From assembly GCF_009192765.1 (NCBI RefSeq), contig NZ_VOHQ01000001.1:771269-835268 (forward strand): a stretch of 64,000 nucleotides of DNA, written 5' to 3'. The notes under the pieces are model-generated. The model was not told the origin of the DNA, made no database searches, and saw only the letters and a program-made list of their open reading frames with translations. Every line of letters starts with the position of its first letter. The stretch's first letter is position 1. The position numbers were made by a program, and so were the translations under genes. Of the stretch, positions 27,373-37,249 are shown one piece after another. Source of the stretch: Agriterribacter humi. Its GTDB lineage: Bacteria; Bacteroidota; Bacteroidia; Chitinophagales; Chitinophagaceae.

Positions 27373-28738
27373 GATACAAAAGCACCCGGCCTCCTACAGG
27401 GATCCTTCGGGGTTTGTTTTTTTGTATGAAGGAAAATATTACAGGCAGGTGAACCAGTGCTTTAAGCATGACTATATACTTTTAAAGGAATCAGGCCTGT
27501 ATGACCGGTTGGTTAAAGAAAAAAAACTTATTCCCCATATTGAACTGGATGAAGATTTAAACCAGTCTCCTGAATGGCATTGCACGTTACTGCCCGAACA
27601 AATACGCTTCCCTTCCTGGCCGTACGAGTGGTGTTTTGGCCAGTTAAAGGATGCCGCATTACTTACCTTAAACATTTTAAAGGAAGCGATACAACATGGT
27701 ATGATATTAAAAGACGCCACGCCTTTTAATATTCAATTTAAAAATGGCAGACCTGTCTTTATTGACACCCTGTCTTTTGAAAAGTATGATGTTGCCCAGC
27801 CCTGGATAGCCTATCGCCAGTTTACCGAATCTTTTATAGTTCCTTTGTTATTGTGTGTTTATCGTTCGCCGGAAATGCTGAAGTTATTACAGGTTTATCC
27901 GGATGGCATTCCCCTGTCGCTTGCATCAAAATGGCTTCCTTTGCGCAGCCGGTTTAATTTTAATGTTTTCCTGCATATTTTTTTGCAAAACAGGATAGCT
28001 CAAAAATCAAATCGTACTTCAGCAACCCAACCTGCATTTTCGCGTACAAAATTGTTAAATATTGTCAATAACCTGTCATCCTTTGTTTCAGGCATGCAAC
28101 TAAAAAAGGTAAAAACAACCTGGAATCATTATTATGATGAAACGGTATTGGATGAAAAATATGTAAATGACAAACTATCCATTGTAACGGCCTGGCTAAA
28201 AGAAATTCCTGTAAAAACCTTACTGGATACCGGAACAAACACCGGACTGTTTGCGAAAGCTGCCGCAACACATGCCGAAACAGTTATAGCTATAGATTCG
28301 GATACGGATTGCATTGACAGCTTATATAAGCATTGCAAACAAACAGGCAATACCAACATATTACCCCTGCTGATCGACATCTGCCAGCCAACGCCATCAA
28401 CAGGCTGGCGCAATGAAGAAAGAATTTCTTTTTTAAGCCGGTGCGGGGTAGGTATGGTATTGGCCCTGGCAATAATCCATCACCTTGTGATAGGGAAAAA
28501 TGTACCATTGCAGCAGGTTGCGGAAACATTAAGTAGCTTAACTGAATACCTCATTATTGAATTTGTGCCTAAGGAAGATGAGAAAGTAAAGCGAATGATT
28601 CTGCACAGGAAAGATATTTTTCCATATTATACGGTAAAAGCATTTGAAGATACGTTTAGTTTCTTTTTTGAAGTCCTTCACAAAGTGAGGGTTGGTGATA
28701 CGGAGAGGCTTCTGTTTTTAATGAAAAAGAAAAACTAA
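27365..28738 (+). CDS. SAM-dependent methyltransferase of the YIDPGSGS cassette
   Basis: 457 residues from ATG 27365, which overlaps the stop of the small membrane protein; an open frame reaches back to 27260 but only through that gene. The N-terminal half begins HPASYRDPSGFVFLYEGKYYRQVN and carries DATPFNIQFKNGRPVFIDTLSF, a conserved block preceding the catalytic domain. The methyltransferase domain (about 275-420) has motif I LLDTGTNTGLFAKAAA and the acidic VIAIDSDTDCID, then LALAIIHHLVIG. I recall relatives annotated as nodulation-type NoeA methyltransferases. The substrate is unknown; the neighbours suggest an envelope polymer or lipid. Confidence 0.75.
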   Translation: MDKIQKHPASYRDPSGFVFLYEGKYYRQVNQCFKHDYILLKESGLYDRLVKEKKLIPHIELDEDLNQSPEWHCTLLPEQIRFPSWPYEWCFGQLKDAALLTLNILKEAIQHGMILKDATPFNIQFKNGRPVFIDTLSFEKYDVAQPWIAYRQFTESFIVPLLLCVYRSPEMLKLLQVYPDGIPLSLASKWLPLRSRFNFNVFLHIFLQNRIAQKSNRTSATQPAFSRTKLLNIVNNLSSFVSGMQLKKVKTTWNHYYDETVLDEKYVNDKLSIVTAWLKEIPVKTLLDTGTNTGLFAKAAATHAETVIAIDSDTDCIDSLYKHCKQTGNTNILPLLIDICQPTPSTGWRNEERISFLSRCGVGMVLALAIIHHLVIGKNVPLQQVAETLSSLTEYLIIEFVPKEDEKVKRMILHRKDIFPYYTVKAFEDTFSFFFEVLHKVRVGDTERLLFLMKKKN

Positions 28739-28762
28739 AATAAATACTTTAAAACATTTTAC

Positions 28763-30307
28763 GTGCGTTTTAAAATTGTTCGGACTATTATCAGCTTGTT
28801 AAAAACTATACCTTTTCATAGCTTTCTGCTTCCTGTATTGTTTATTCTGGGGGTTTACCTTAATTACAGCGGATTAATTGATATGGATACCGCGCTGATC
28901 ATCTTTCTTATACTAATGCTGATCATTGTTGCCTTTTTTTTTATCCTGTTTTATTTTTTAAAAAATGCGTTAAAAGCGGCCGCAATTACTACAGTATTAT
29001 CGGTTACCTATCTTTATTTCAAAAACATCCAGCAATCCTTTTCCGGTATACCTGTACTCGAAGCACTTACACATTACCGGTTTTATGTTCCTTTTTTGGC
29101 AATTGTTCTGTCTTATTTGTTGTATAAATTATCAAAAGCCCGGCAACTGTCCAAAGTCACATTATATCTGAATACGCTTTTTTCTCTTTATCTTTTAATA
29201 ACACTGTGGGGAATAGCAAAGCTGTGGACAGAAACAGCGCTTGAGAGAAGGAACATTATACAAAAATTTGATATACACAAAAGCGATTCAACTGGTAAGG
29301 GAACCCAACATCCATCTCCTGATATCTGGTACATTGTTTTTGACGGCTATCCATCCTCGGCCTATATCAGGGATGTTTTAAAAAGTGATAATGCTGAATT
29401 GGATACATTGCTTGAAAAAAAAGGATTTTTTTTGGCGAAACATTCAAAAAGCAATTACAATGAAACGGCTTTTTCTATGGCTGCCACATTCAGTATGCAA
29501 TATCTCACATGGTTGAAAGACACTGCCGCGGCGTTGTCAGCTATTTATTATAAAGCGGCAAGCAGTGTTGAAATCTCCCCTGTTATTCAATATGTGAAAG
29601 CCGCAGGATATGATTTTTACAACTTGTCTATATTTGATTTTACAGATCATCCTTCAATACAAAAATGTTACTTCAACAATTCCGGGAGCAAAACCGTTAT
29701 TCTCTATAACACCCTGTGGGAAAGTTATAAAAGAGATATAAGATGGAACTTTTATACTGCACAAACCAATGACTCAACTGTTGTTTCTCCGGGAAGCCAG
29801 AAAAGTTCGCTTAAGAAGCGTGCCTTAAGCTTTAATGATATAATTATTGATTCATTAAATAAGCTTTCCGCTGTAGCCGGTAAAAAACCCAGGTTTATAT
29901 ACGGGCATGTTTACATTCCACACTTCCCATATATTTACAATTCTGCCGGAGTGCCTTACAAAGACAGTGTATACAGCTCTGAAATATTTCATGATAAAAA
30001 AAGATTCAGTGAGTATACGGCATATGGCCGGAAAGTCATGGTTTCACTCGTTAAGCGATTATTGCAAAACAGCAATCAACCCGTAATTATTTTGCAGAGC
30101 GACCACGGAGCGGCATTGGCACTTTATGATGGGTCTCCGAAAGCCTACCGCTTTAGTAATTATTCGTCCCTTTATTTCCCGGATAAAAACTATGATCATT
30201 TATACGACAGCATAAGCAATGTAAATACTTTCAGGGTGGTGCTGAATAAATATTTTGATCAGCAGTTTCCGTTGCTTCCGGACAGCACGATTGATTTTGT
30301 AGAATAA
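28763..30307 (+). CDS. membrane-bound sulfatase/phosphotransferase-like protein
   Basis: 514 residues, starting at GTG 28763. Four or five membrane helices occupy about 8-152; the C-terminal domain (about 185-500) has the alkaline phosphatase/sulfatase fold. Metal-site motifs: IVFDGYPSS (Asp194), HVYIPHFPY (His382, His387) and QSDHGAA (Asp447, His448). The nucleophile position is Thr235 in SNYNETAFSMAATFS, as in phosphoethanolamine and glycerolphosphate transferases; there is no CxPSR sulfatase motif, so it is unlikely to be a formylglycine sulfatase. Probably modifies an envelope component from the outer face of the inner membrane. Third gene of the YIDPGSGS set, 24 nt after the methyltransferase. 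Confidence 0.75.
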   Translation: MRFKIVRTIISLLKTIPFHSFLLPVLFILGVYLNYSGLIDMDTALIIFLILMLIIVAFFFILFYFLKNALKAAAITTVLSVTYLYFKNIQQSFSGIPVLEALTHYRFYVPFLAIVLSYLLYKLSKARQLSKVTLYLNTLFSLYLLITLWGIAKLWTETALERRNIIQKFDIHKSDSTGKGTQHPSPDIWYIVFDGYPSSAYIRDVLKSDNAELDTLLEKKGFFLAKHSKSNYNETAFSMAATFSMQYLTWLKDTAAALSAIYYKAASSVEISPVIQYVKAAGYDFYNLSIFDFTDHPSIQKCYFNNSGSKTVILYNTLWESYKRDIRWNFYTAQTNDSTVVSPGSQKSSLKKRALSFNDIIIDSLNKLSAVAGKKPRFIYGHVYIPHFPYIYNSAGVPYKDSVYSSEIFHDKKRFSEYTAYGRKVMVSLVKRLLQNSNQPVIILQSDHGAALALYDGSPKAYRFSNYSSLYFPDKNYDHLYDSISNVNTFRVVLNKYFDQQFPLLPDSTIDFVE

Positions 30308-30357
30308 GGATAGAATGTGCGGGACGATTAATGGTCGCACAGGACCGGATTATAATC

Positions 30358-31344
30358 TTACCCGTTTCCTTCCTTATTCAAATTTTGTAATCGTTCATGA
30401 TCCCGGTCGTATGCTTTGATAATGGCCTTAACCAAACGATGACGTACCACATCATCTTCATCCAGCTCAATATGCGTAATACCGTCAATATTCTTTAATA
30501 TGCGGGTGGCTTTTTCCAGTCCGCTCCGTTGATGTTTGGGAAGATCAACCTGGGTAATATCGCCGTTTATGATAGCTTTGGCATTGGCCCCTATACGTGT
30601 TAAAAACATTTTGATCTGCAGATCAGTGGCATTCTGCGCTTCATCCAGTATTATAAAAGCATTATCCAATGTACGTCCGCGCATATAGGCCAGCGGTGCT
30701 ATTTCAATTACACGGGTGCTCATATAATAACCCAGTTTATCAGCAGGTATCATATCATCCAGCGCATCATATAAGGGACGGAGATAAGGATCTATTTTTT
30801 CCTTCAGATCGCCGGGTAAAAAACCAAGGCTCTCTCCTGCTTCAACAGCCGGCCGGGTAAGAATGATCTTCTTTACCGATTTATTTTTTAACGCCCGTAC
30901 CGCCAATGCAACAGCGGTATATGTTTTACCAGTTCCTGCCGGGCCGATAGCAAACACAATGTCATTTTTTTCGACTGCCGTTACCATGCGTTTTTGATTG
31001 GGCGTCCTGGCCCTCACACTTTTACCATTAGGACCAAACACCAATATATCATTGCTGTTGCGCTCCACAAAATTATCTACGGTCTCTGCATCATCGCCAC
31101 CCAATATCTGCTCAAAATAATTTTCACTTACGTGTCCGTTGCGTTCCAGGTATTGAATAAGCAATACGATCTTTTCCTTTGCTGATTCAATTTGCTCAGG
31201 AGCGCCGCTCAGCTTAATTTGAGTACCACGGCTGAGGATTTTTAAAAGCGGAAATTTCTTTTTAAGAAGATCAAGTTTGCCATTGTTAACACCAAAAAAT
31301 TCGATAGGGTTAACGGTTTCCAGGTTAATGATTGTTTCTGTCAA
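30358..31344 (-). CDS. phoH: PhoH-family ATPase
   Basis: 328 residues. An N-terminal domain (about 1-105, with [22 protein letters not shown], a KH-like RNA-binding pattern) is followed by the PhoH P-loop ATPase domain: Walker [19 protein letters not shown] (about 132-149), [20 protein letters not shown] (about 160), and Walker [13 protein letters not shown] (about 230). The role is thought to be RNA-related; YbeZ, the E. coli homologue, is linked to ribosome and RNA maturation with YbeY, which is not seen nearby. A good promoter lies 57 nt upstream. Converges with the sulfatase-like gene, 50 bp apart. Confidence 0.92.
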   Translation of the reverse strand: MTETIINLETVNPIEFFGVNNGKLDLLKKKFPLLKILSRGTQIKLSGAPEQIESAKEKIVLLIQYLERNGHVSENYFEQILGGDDAETVDNFVERNSNDILVFGPNGKSVRARTPNQKRMVTAVEKNDIVFAIGPAGTGKTYTAVALAVRALKNKSVKKIILTRPAVEAGESLGFLPGDLKEKIDPYLRPLYDALDDMIPADKLGYYMSTRVIEIAPLAYMRGRTLDNAFIILDEAQNATDLQIKMFLTRIGANAKAIINGDITQVDLPKHQRSGLEKATRILKNIDGITHIELDEDDVVRHRLVKAIIKAYDRDHERLQNLNKEGNG

Positions 31345-31400
31345 TTCAATTCGGTTTATTGTTCACAAATAGTCATTCAGACTACCTTATCCATTGAAAT

Positions 31401-31434
31401 CAAATGTAAGGATTCGCCGTCTATTAAATACAAA
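31401..31434 (-). promoter_or_regulatory. promoter of phoH
   Basis: On the minus strand TTTG (31434-31431), 22 nt, then TACATTTG (31408-31401): both elements of the Bacteroidota consensus match exactly. A second -7-like TAATTTTG lies at 31438-31431 and overlaps the -33 element. Initiation near 31395 gives a leader of about 50 nt. Confidence 0.6.
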
Positions 31435-31463
31435 ATTACTTATACACAAATGTGAATACTTAT

Positions 31464-33977
31464 CTAAAATCTTGCCAGTATCTTAAAATTTAATAAGCGG
31501 GGAGTTAACCGGTTGGGAACAGTATATACAGTATTAGAAAAATCTTTGATAAGCATGTAAGAAATTGTATTGTCGCGGTCGAGGAGGTTAAATACTTCGA
31601 GGCTTGCCCATATATTGTCGAATTTTCGAAAAGGATTATGGCTTCTGCGATTGCTTTTATCGCTGCTCAGTAACAAAGCGCTAAAACCTATATCAACACG
31701 CATATACGGATCAATGATTACACCGTTCCGGTAACGTATGCTACCGGGAATATTATAGGGCATATTGGTTCCGTAAATCATATTCAAATGCACTTTAAAA
31801 TTTTTGTTGGTACTTAAATAATCCTGGAAGAACATACCAAATGTAAGCAGCCTGTCGGTAGGGCGGCGCATCCACCCTTTATCAAAACGAACGCTGTCGG
31901 CAATAACCTGGTCTTCTGTTTGAGCGGTAATAAATTCACCGTTTGCGTTTTTGTAACGGTAATAATGGAAATCGTTTATCTTTTCCATAGTCCGCATTAA
32001 TCCTATACTAACCCAGCTTTCGGCATCCTTTACCAGTTCGCTAAACAGGCGCATCTCCATACCCATTGCATACGCTTTGGCACTGTTATCGCCAAAATAG
32101 CGGATGCGCACATTATCTATATCATAAGGATCAACATTTCGCAAATGCTTATAATATGCTTCTAAAGTTATCCGGGAAGGCCGCTCCCACAGTTTGAAAT
32201 TATGATCGGCGCCTGCTACCACCTGCCAGCTTCGCTGTGCTTTTACCGCTGTATTAACTGAGCCATCGTATCTTCTCAGTTCCCGGTAAAAGGGAGGCTG
32301 ATCATAAGCACCTGCAGCAAGTTTCAAAACCCAGTCTTTATCGGCATCAGGCATCCACGACATTTGGGCACGCGGCGACAGTAATAATTCATTATTTAAA
32401 GAATTATAGTTAAACCGTATTCCTCCCTGCACAGTAATATGAGATGCACTGCCGAATAATATATTGTCCTGCACATAGCCAGACAGTTTATTGATATCAA
32501 GATCAGTTGCCGACTTCCTTACTTTATACAACTGCAGTTGGCCGGGTTGATATGGAAGATTATAGCCTGCGGAATCCTGTGCTTCCCATTCGCTTAACCG
32601 GTCAGAGATTATTGTTTTCTCCGCGCTTATACCCCATTGAATGAAATGTTTTTCATTATCCCATCCGCCTTTATGAGATATATTCCAGTTTTCGATATTT
32701 AATTTATTCCTGGCATGATTTATAAATATTCCTGCGCCTAATGGATTAACTATTGATCCAAAATCGGGCTGCGATTTGTCAAAGCTCCTTTCTCCAAATA
32801 AATAAGCGCCTGTAATATCATATGCTTCCTGCTCATTGTTTTCGAACCTGCTCAGCATCCATTTTAATTTCAATTTTTTATTTACCTGCTGCAATGCACT
32901 TACACCAATCATATTCGTCAAATACCGGTCCTGCTCGCTTCCTTCAAAATAAATATCAAGCCCCAGGTTAGCGCTGAATAAAGGCGAAAGAACGGATGAC
33001 GTAAGTTTTGCTTCTTCGGGGATAAGCGTGAATTTTGTTCGGGACAAATTACCCAGCAGCTCTAATTGCCATTTGCTGTTTAAGCGGTAAGTAAACAAAG
33101 CCTGGATATCGGACGAGGAAGGAATATAATTGCCCTTTGTTTCCTGGCTACTCAGGAGATTTCTATTAGATCTGTTGCGTATCCCGATTAAGTAGCTGAA
33201 CTTTTCATTTTTGGTAGCCCCTTCCACATGAAAACCCTGTTCTAACAAACCAATATATGCCGAACCTGCAAAGGCTTTGGGTTTTTTATACTGAACATCG
33301 AGGACACTGCTCATTTTGTCGCCATACTTTGCCTGGAAACCCCCATTGTAAAAGCTAATACCGCCTGTAAGCTCGGGATTAATAAAACTCAAACCTTCCT
33401 GCTGCCCGCTGCGCACCAGGTAAGGGCGAAAGATTTCAAAGTCGTTGATATAAACAAGGTTCTCATCGTAATTGCCACCACGTACTGTATATTGTGATGT
33501 GAGCTCATTATTGCTGCCAACAAATATCTTTATCAGGCTTTCTACACCGCCGGTAGCGGATGGAATGGTGAGCGCATGTTTGGGATTAATGGGTATAAGC
33601 CCGGTTTCTGTTCGCTCCCTTTCATCTTTTACGATAACTTCCTCCAATACTTTTGAACTGCTTTCCATACGAATGACCACTTTCTCCTGTTCATTTTCAC
33701 TGAGATAAAAATTACGCTGAACGGTATGGAAGCCGGTGAAAGAAAATACAAGCGCTGTGGCTTTTTCGGCTGGTACTTTTATGGCGAATGTACCGGAATC
33801 GGAAGTTGCTGTTCCACTTTGTTTGCCCAAAATGGTGATGGTTACTTTGGTTAATGGCCTTTCATCTGCATCTACCACCTTGCCGGAAACAACAGCATAT
33901 CTTTGTTGTGCCGGCAGCATAGAAGATATCAGCATACAAAGTGCGACTAATAAAGTTCTGGTAGCAGGCATCAGCAA
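31464..33977 (-). CDS. TonB-dependent receptor with carboxypeptidase-like domain
   Basis: 837-residue outer-membrane receptor. A signal peptide (LLVALCMLISSMLPAQQ, about 9-25) precedes a carboxypeptidase D regulatory-like domain (about 29-105, VSGKVVDADERPLTKVTITILG). The plug domain follows (about 115-225, GGVESLIKIFVGSNNELTSQYTVRGGNYDENLVYINDFEIFRP), and then the 22-strand barrel ending in an aromatic residue (LLNFKILARF), as needed for BAM-dependent assembly. There is no SusD partner, and it lacks the SusC-specific motifs, so the ligand is unknown (siderophore, metal complex or other). A second ATG six bases downstream is an equally good start. Divergent from the exported beta-lactamase-fold gene. 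Confidence 0.9.
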   Translation of the reverse strand: MLMPATRTLLVALCMLISSMLPAQQRYAVVSGKVVDADERPLTKVTITILGKQSGTATSDSGTFAIKVPAEKATALVFSFTGFHTVQRNFYLSENEQEKVVIRMESSSKVLEEVIVKDERERTETGLIPINPKHALTIPSATGGVESLIKIFVGSNNELTSQYTVRGGNYDENLVYINDFEIFRPYLVRSGQQEGLSFINPELTGGISFYNGGFQAKYGDKMSSVLDVQYKKPKAFAGSAYIGLLEQGFHVEGATKNEKFSYLIGIRNRSNRNLLSSQETKGNYIPSSSDIQALFTYRLNSKWQLELLGNLSRTKFTLIPEEAKLTSSVLSPLFSANLGLDIYFEGSEQDRYLTNMIGVSALQQVNKKLKLKWMLSRFENNEQEAYDITGAYLFGERSFDKSQPDFGSIVNPLGAGIFINHARNKLNIENWNISHKGGWDNEKHFIQWGISAEKTIISDRLSEWEAQDSAGYNLPYQPGQLQLYKVRKSATDLDINKLSGYVQDNILFGSASHITVQGGIRFNYNSLNNELLLSPRAQMSWMPDADKDWVLKLAAGAYDQPPFYRELRRYDGSVNTAVKAQRSWQVVAGADHNFKLWERPSRITLEAYYKHLRNVDPYDIDNVRIRYFGDNSAKAYAMGMEMRLFSELVKDAESWVSIGLMRTMEKINDFHYYRYKNANGEFITAQTEDQVIADSVRFDKGWMRRPTDRLLTFGMFFQDYLSTNKNFKVHLNMIYGTNMPYNIPGSIRYRNGVIIDPYMRVDIGFSALLLSSDKSNRRSHNPFRKFDNIWASLEVFNLLDRDNTISYMLIKDFSNTVYTVPNRLTPRLLNFKILARF

Positions 33978-33980
33978 ATT

Positions 33981-34043
33981 AACTGGTTTAACAGGACAAT
34001 ATTACATAAATCATAGTGATTCTGAGATTTGCATCAACCAGTT
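33981..34043. repeat. 8-bp inverted repeat upstream of the TonB receptor gene
   Basis: AACTGGTT at 33981-33988 and AACCAGTT at 34036-34043 lie in the 162-bp divergent region between the receptor and the exported hydrolase gene. It could be an operator, but an 8-bp match over 47 nt may be chance. Confidence 0.25.
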
Positions 34044-34139
34044 TAAACGACAAAGCAGTCATATCATTTTTAATTCTTCTTTTAACTTTTGCAAATAGCA
34101 TATCATAATTGTATTTTCGATATTATACAAATTCAACCT

Positions 34140-35456
34140 ATGCCTGTACATAAAATGCTTCGGCTTACCGCACTCCTGGTTATATTAAACAGTACGCAGC
34201 TTCCTGTATCTGCACAAATTGCCATCCCTGGCCAGCCCCTGCCTGCCTGGAAAGAAGGCTATCTCGATCTGCATCATATTAATACGGGTTGGGGTGATGC
34301 CGCATTTTATATTTTCCCCGATGGCACAACCCTGCTATTTGACGCCGGAGAAATGAACCCAACCGGCAGCCGCGCTTTTACGCCCCGCAATGCAGCCATG
34401 CGCCCTAATTACAGCAAAAGAGCGTATGAATGGATTGCGGAATATATCAAAAAAGTATCGCCGTTAAAAGATAAAGTGGTAATTGACTATGCCGCTATCT
34501 CTCACTTTCATGATGATCATTTTGGTAGCTGGTATCCTGGCGCGAAACTGTCGGCAACCGGAAAATACAGCCTGAGCGGCATAACAGGCGTTGGCGAACT
34601 TATTCCTATACGTTGTTTGTTAGACAGGGGTTATCCTGATTATGATTATCCCTATAACATAAAAAGAAATATGGATAAGTTTAGCGGCGAAATTAATTTT
34701 GGTAAAACAATGCAGAATTACTTTGATTTTATTGCTGCACAACAACAAAAAGGAATGAAGGCAGCACAGTTTAAGGCCGGTAGCCGCAACCAGGTACATA
34801 TGAAATATCATGCCCGGCAATATCCAACTTTTTATGTACAGAATGTAAAAGCAAACGGGCTGATATGGACAGGAAAGGATAGTACTGCAGTTCCATTTTT
34901 CCCGGCCATTGATATCACTAACCCACGTAGCTGGCCCAGTGAGAACGGGCTGAGCCTGGTATTGACATTGCATTACGGACCATTTACCTATTATACCGGT
35001 GGCGATTGTGGCGGCATCGTATCTTATGGCGATGAATGGTGGAAAGATGTGGAGACACCTGTTGCTAAAGCAGTGGGAGAAGTAGATATTGCCACATTAG
35101 ACCATCACGGTAACCGCGATGCGGTAAATGAATTTCAAATTAAAACTTTTAAACCCAGGGTATGGATCCAGCAATCCTGGTCTTCCGATCATCCCGGCGA
35201 GGAAGTGTTGCGTCGCTTAACCACGCCTTATTTATACGAAGGCCCCAGGGACCTGTTTACTACTAATATGCTCGATGCGAATAAATACGTAATAGGTACA
35301 CTGATTGATCACTCCTACAAAAGTTTGCAGGGGCATATAGTAGTGAGGGTTTTACCGGGCGGCAAAGAATATTATGTAATTATACTTGACGACAGCAGGG
35401 AAGATATGCCGGTAAAAGATGTATTTGGACCTTACCAATCAAAAAGCAGACAATAA
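34140..35456 (+). CDS. exported metallo-beta-lactamase-fold hydrolase
   Basis: 438 residues from ATG 34140, chosen because it yields a signal peptide (MLRLTALLVILNSTQLPVSAQ at about 6-26); the frame is open 17 codons further upstream. The mature enzyme has the metallo-beta-lactamase fold: LDLHHINTGWGDAAFYIFPDG, the metal-binding motif ISHFHDDHFGSW (HxHxDH, about 136-147) and later YYTGGDCGG and LDHHGNRDA. The layout recalls ComEC/Rec2-like secreted hydrolases. The substrate is not known. Located between the divergent TonB receptor and the DEAD-box helicase; no operon partner is evident. Confidence 0.8.
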   Translation: MPVHKMLRLTALLVILNSTQLPVSAQIAIPGQPLPAWKEGYLDLHHINTGWGDAAFYIFPDGTTLLFDAGEMNPTGSRAFTPRNAAMRPNYSKRAYEWIAEYIKKVSPLKDKVVIDYAAISHFHDDHFGSWYPGAKLSATGKYSLSGITGVGELIPIRCLLDRGYPDYDYPYNIKRNMDKFSGEINFGKTMQNYFDFIAAQQQKGMKAAQFKAGSRNQVHMKYHARQYPTFYVQNVKANGLIWTGKDSTAVPFFPAIDITNPRSWPSENGLSLVLTLHYGPFTYYTGGDCGGIVSYGDEWWKDVETPVAKAVGEVDIATLDHHGNRDAVNEFQIKTFKPRVWIQQSWSSDHPGEEVLRRLTTPYLYEGPRDLFTTNMLDANKYVIGTLIDHSYKSLQGHIVVRVLPGGKEYYVIILDDSREDMPVKDVFGPYQSKSRQ

Positions 35457-35593
35457 TTATTTATACTCCTTTGAAAATAAAATGCAGGTTTTACATAACC
35501 CCTCATAAGGTGCACTGGTAATTTTCAATTATCTTTACGTGTTCCCGCTAAGGAACTCCAATTTATTGAAATAACATAAAATACTTATATCAT

Positions 35594-36808
35594 TTGCGTT
35601 TTACAGAATTTAATTTTCACCCTGCTCTGCTTGAAGGAATTGAAGCTTCCAACTATGAAACAGCTACCCCGGTGCAACAACAGGTTATCCCTCCCATACT
35701 GGCGGGAAAAGATATTATAGCTTCAGCACAAACCGGCACCGGCAAAACAGCCGCATTTTTGTTACCCATTATCCATCGCCTGCTGGAGGAAGATACCAAC
35801 GGCCAGGTACGTGCACTGGTAATTGTGCCAACCCGGGAGCTGGCTATACAAATTTCACAGCACTTAGAAGGACTTGCTTATTTTACCTCTATCAGTTCCC
35901 TGGCTGTATACGGCGGCAGCGATGCACAGAATTTTGTTGGTGAGAAAAAAGCGCTGCAGATGGGCGCCGACATTATTGTTTGTACCCCGGGACGCTTCAT
36001 AGCCCACCTTAATATGGGTTATGTATCCATAAAAGGCTTAGAGTTTTTGGTGCTGGATGAAGCAGACCGGATGCTGGATATGGGTTTCCAGGATGAGATC
36101 AACAGGATAATAACACAATTGCCTTCCAAAAGACAAACCTTATTGTTTTCGGCAACCATGCCTCCCAAGATCCGGAAGTTAGCCCAGCAAATTCTTATTG
36201 ATCCGGTAGAAATTAATATTGCAATTTCCCGCCCTCCCGAAAAAATTGTACAAAGGGCTTTTGTGGTATATGAGGAACAGAAGCTTCCATTGGTAAAATA
36301 TTTATTAACCAAAACACCTTTTAAAAGTGTTCTCATCTTCTGTAGCAGGAAGCAAAATGTAAAAGTTTTGACACGAATGCTGAAACAGAATGGTTTTACG
36401 GTAGAAGAAATGCATAGCGACCTTGTGCAATCGCAAAGAGAAAATGTGCTGATCAGTTTTACAAGCGGGCGTATACCGATACTGGTAGCTACTGATATTT
36501 TAAGTCGTGGTATTGATATTGATACCATTGACCTGGTTATTAATTACGATGTTCCGCGCGATGGCGAAGATTATGTGCATCGTATTGGGCGAACTGCAAG
36601 AGCCGAAGCAGATGGCATGGCCTTTACGCTGGTGGGTGAAAAAGAACAAAACAGCTTTGCCGCAATTGAAGAACTGATTGATAAAGAAGTAGAAAAAGCG
36701 GTTTTACCGCAATTCCTTGGCGAGACACCAGCCTGGCACCCACGGAAAAAATCGGGTAACAGGAAACCGCAAAGAAAATTTTATAACCGAAAGCCGGGGC
36801 GATACTAA
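35594..36808 (+). CDS. DEAD-box ATP-dependent RNA helicase
   Basis: 404 residues with both RecA domains and all main motifs: Q motif YETATPVQQQ, I AQTGTGKTAAF, Ia PTRELA, II DEAD in VLDEADRMLDMGFQ, III SAT in LFSATMPP, IV-V VLIFCSRKQN and ATDILSRGIDI, VI HRIGRTARA. The C-terminus is short, basic and Arg/Lys-rich (KKSGNRKPQRKFYNRKPGRY), probably RNA-binding, like the RhlE subgroup. The start is a TTG at 35594 giving MRFTEFNFHPALLEGI, which matches the usual N-terminus; no ATG is nearby. Upstream, TATCTTTA at 35530-35537 is one base off the -7 consensus. Confidence 0.9.
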   Translation: MRFTEFNFHPALLEGIEASNYETATPVQQQVIPPILAGKDIIASAQTGTGKTAAFLLPIIHRLLEEDTNGQVRALVIVPTRELAIQISQHLEGLAYFTSISSLAVYGGSDAQNFVGEKKALQMGADIIVCTPGRFIAHLNMGYVSIKGLEFLVLDEADRMLDMGFQDEINRIITQLPSKRQTLLFSATMPPKIRKLAQQILIDPVEINIAISRPPEKIVQRAFVVYEEQKLPLVKYLLTKTPFKSVLIFCSRKQNVKVLTRMLKQNGFTVEEMHSDLVQSQRENVLISFTSGRIPILVATDILSRGIDIDTIDLVINYDVPRDGEDYVHRIGRTARAEADGMAFTLVGEKEQNSFAAIEELIDKEVEKAVLPQFLGETPAWHPRKKSGNRKPQRKFYNRKPGRY

Positions 36809-36903
36809 GAATATAACAAGCGAATGTGCTGCATTCTATTGCAAACTGTAACACCGTAATACAGATATTTCATACAGGCTATCAGCCCCCCTCCCGAAAA
36901 AAT

Positions 36904-37119
36904 TTATGACGCTATACCATCATTAGCAGAAATGCTTTCTATCAATATTTTAATTTCCTCTTTTGTTCTGTTCTTTTTCTTTGCTAATCTCTCCAGTAAT
37001 TCATCTTCCTTCCCCGGCACATAATGCAAGTCCTCTTCTGTAAGTTCATGATCATTTTCCTTCAGCATTTCTTTTACGTATTCCCAGGGATGCTCCAGTT
37101 TTAATTTATAATCTCCCAT
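36904..37119 (-). CDS. small CsbD-like protein
   Basis: 71 residues, highly charged, no membrane segment. The stretch LTEEDLHYVPGKEDELLERLAKK resembles the conserved core of CsbD-like stress proteins (LTDDDL...GKxDELxGxLQ), and the C-terminal helix continues RTKEEIKILIES. CsbD-like proteins are small, induced by general stress in other bacteria, and of unknown biochemical role. Similarity is limited to this core, so the assignment is tentative. Between the convergent helicase gene and the Crp-type regulator gene. Confidence 0.6.
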   Translation of the reverse strand: MGDYKLKLEHPWEYVKEMLKENDHELTEEDLHYVPGKEDELLERLAKKKNRTKEEIKILIESISANDGIAS

Positions 37120-37249
37120 AATATGTTTTTTAAAAAAACAACAATATTCACGCCATTATTGCCGGGCTACAACCGGTTAGTAACTTATAAGTACGACAGG
37201 GGCATACCAAACAAGAAGCAGGATGATGGGTTTTGGCATTTTAATCAAT

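Noticed and set aside
28763..30307. Naming the membrane enzyme a sulfatase.
   Set aside because: There is no C/S-x-P-x-R formylglycine motif; the nucleophile position holds Thr, as in phosphotransferases of the same fold.
36019..36528. Minus-strand frame of 169 codons inside the DEAD-box helicase gene.
   Set aside because: Antisense to a gene with all helicase motifs; composition is Ser/Ile/Cys-rich without family resemblance.
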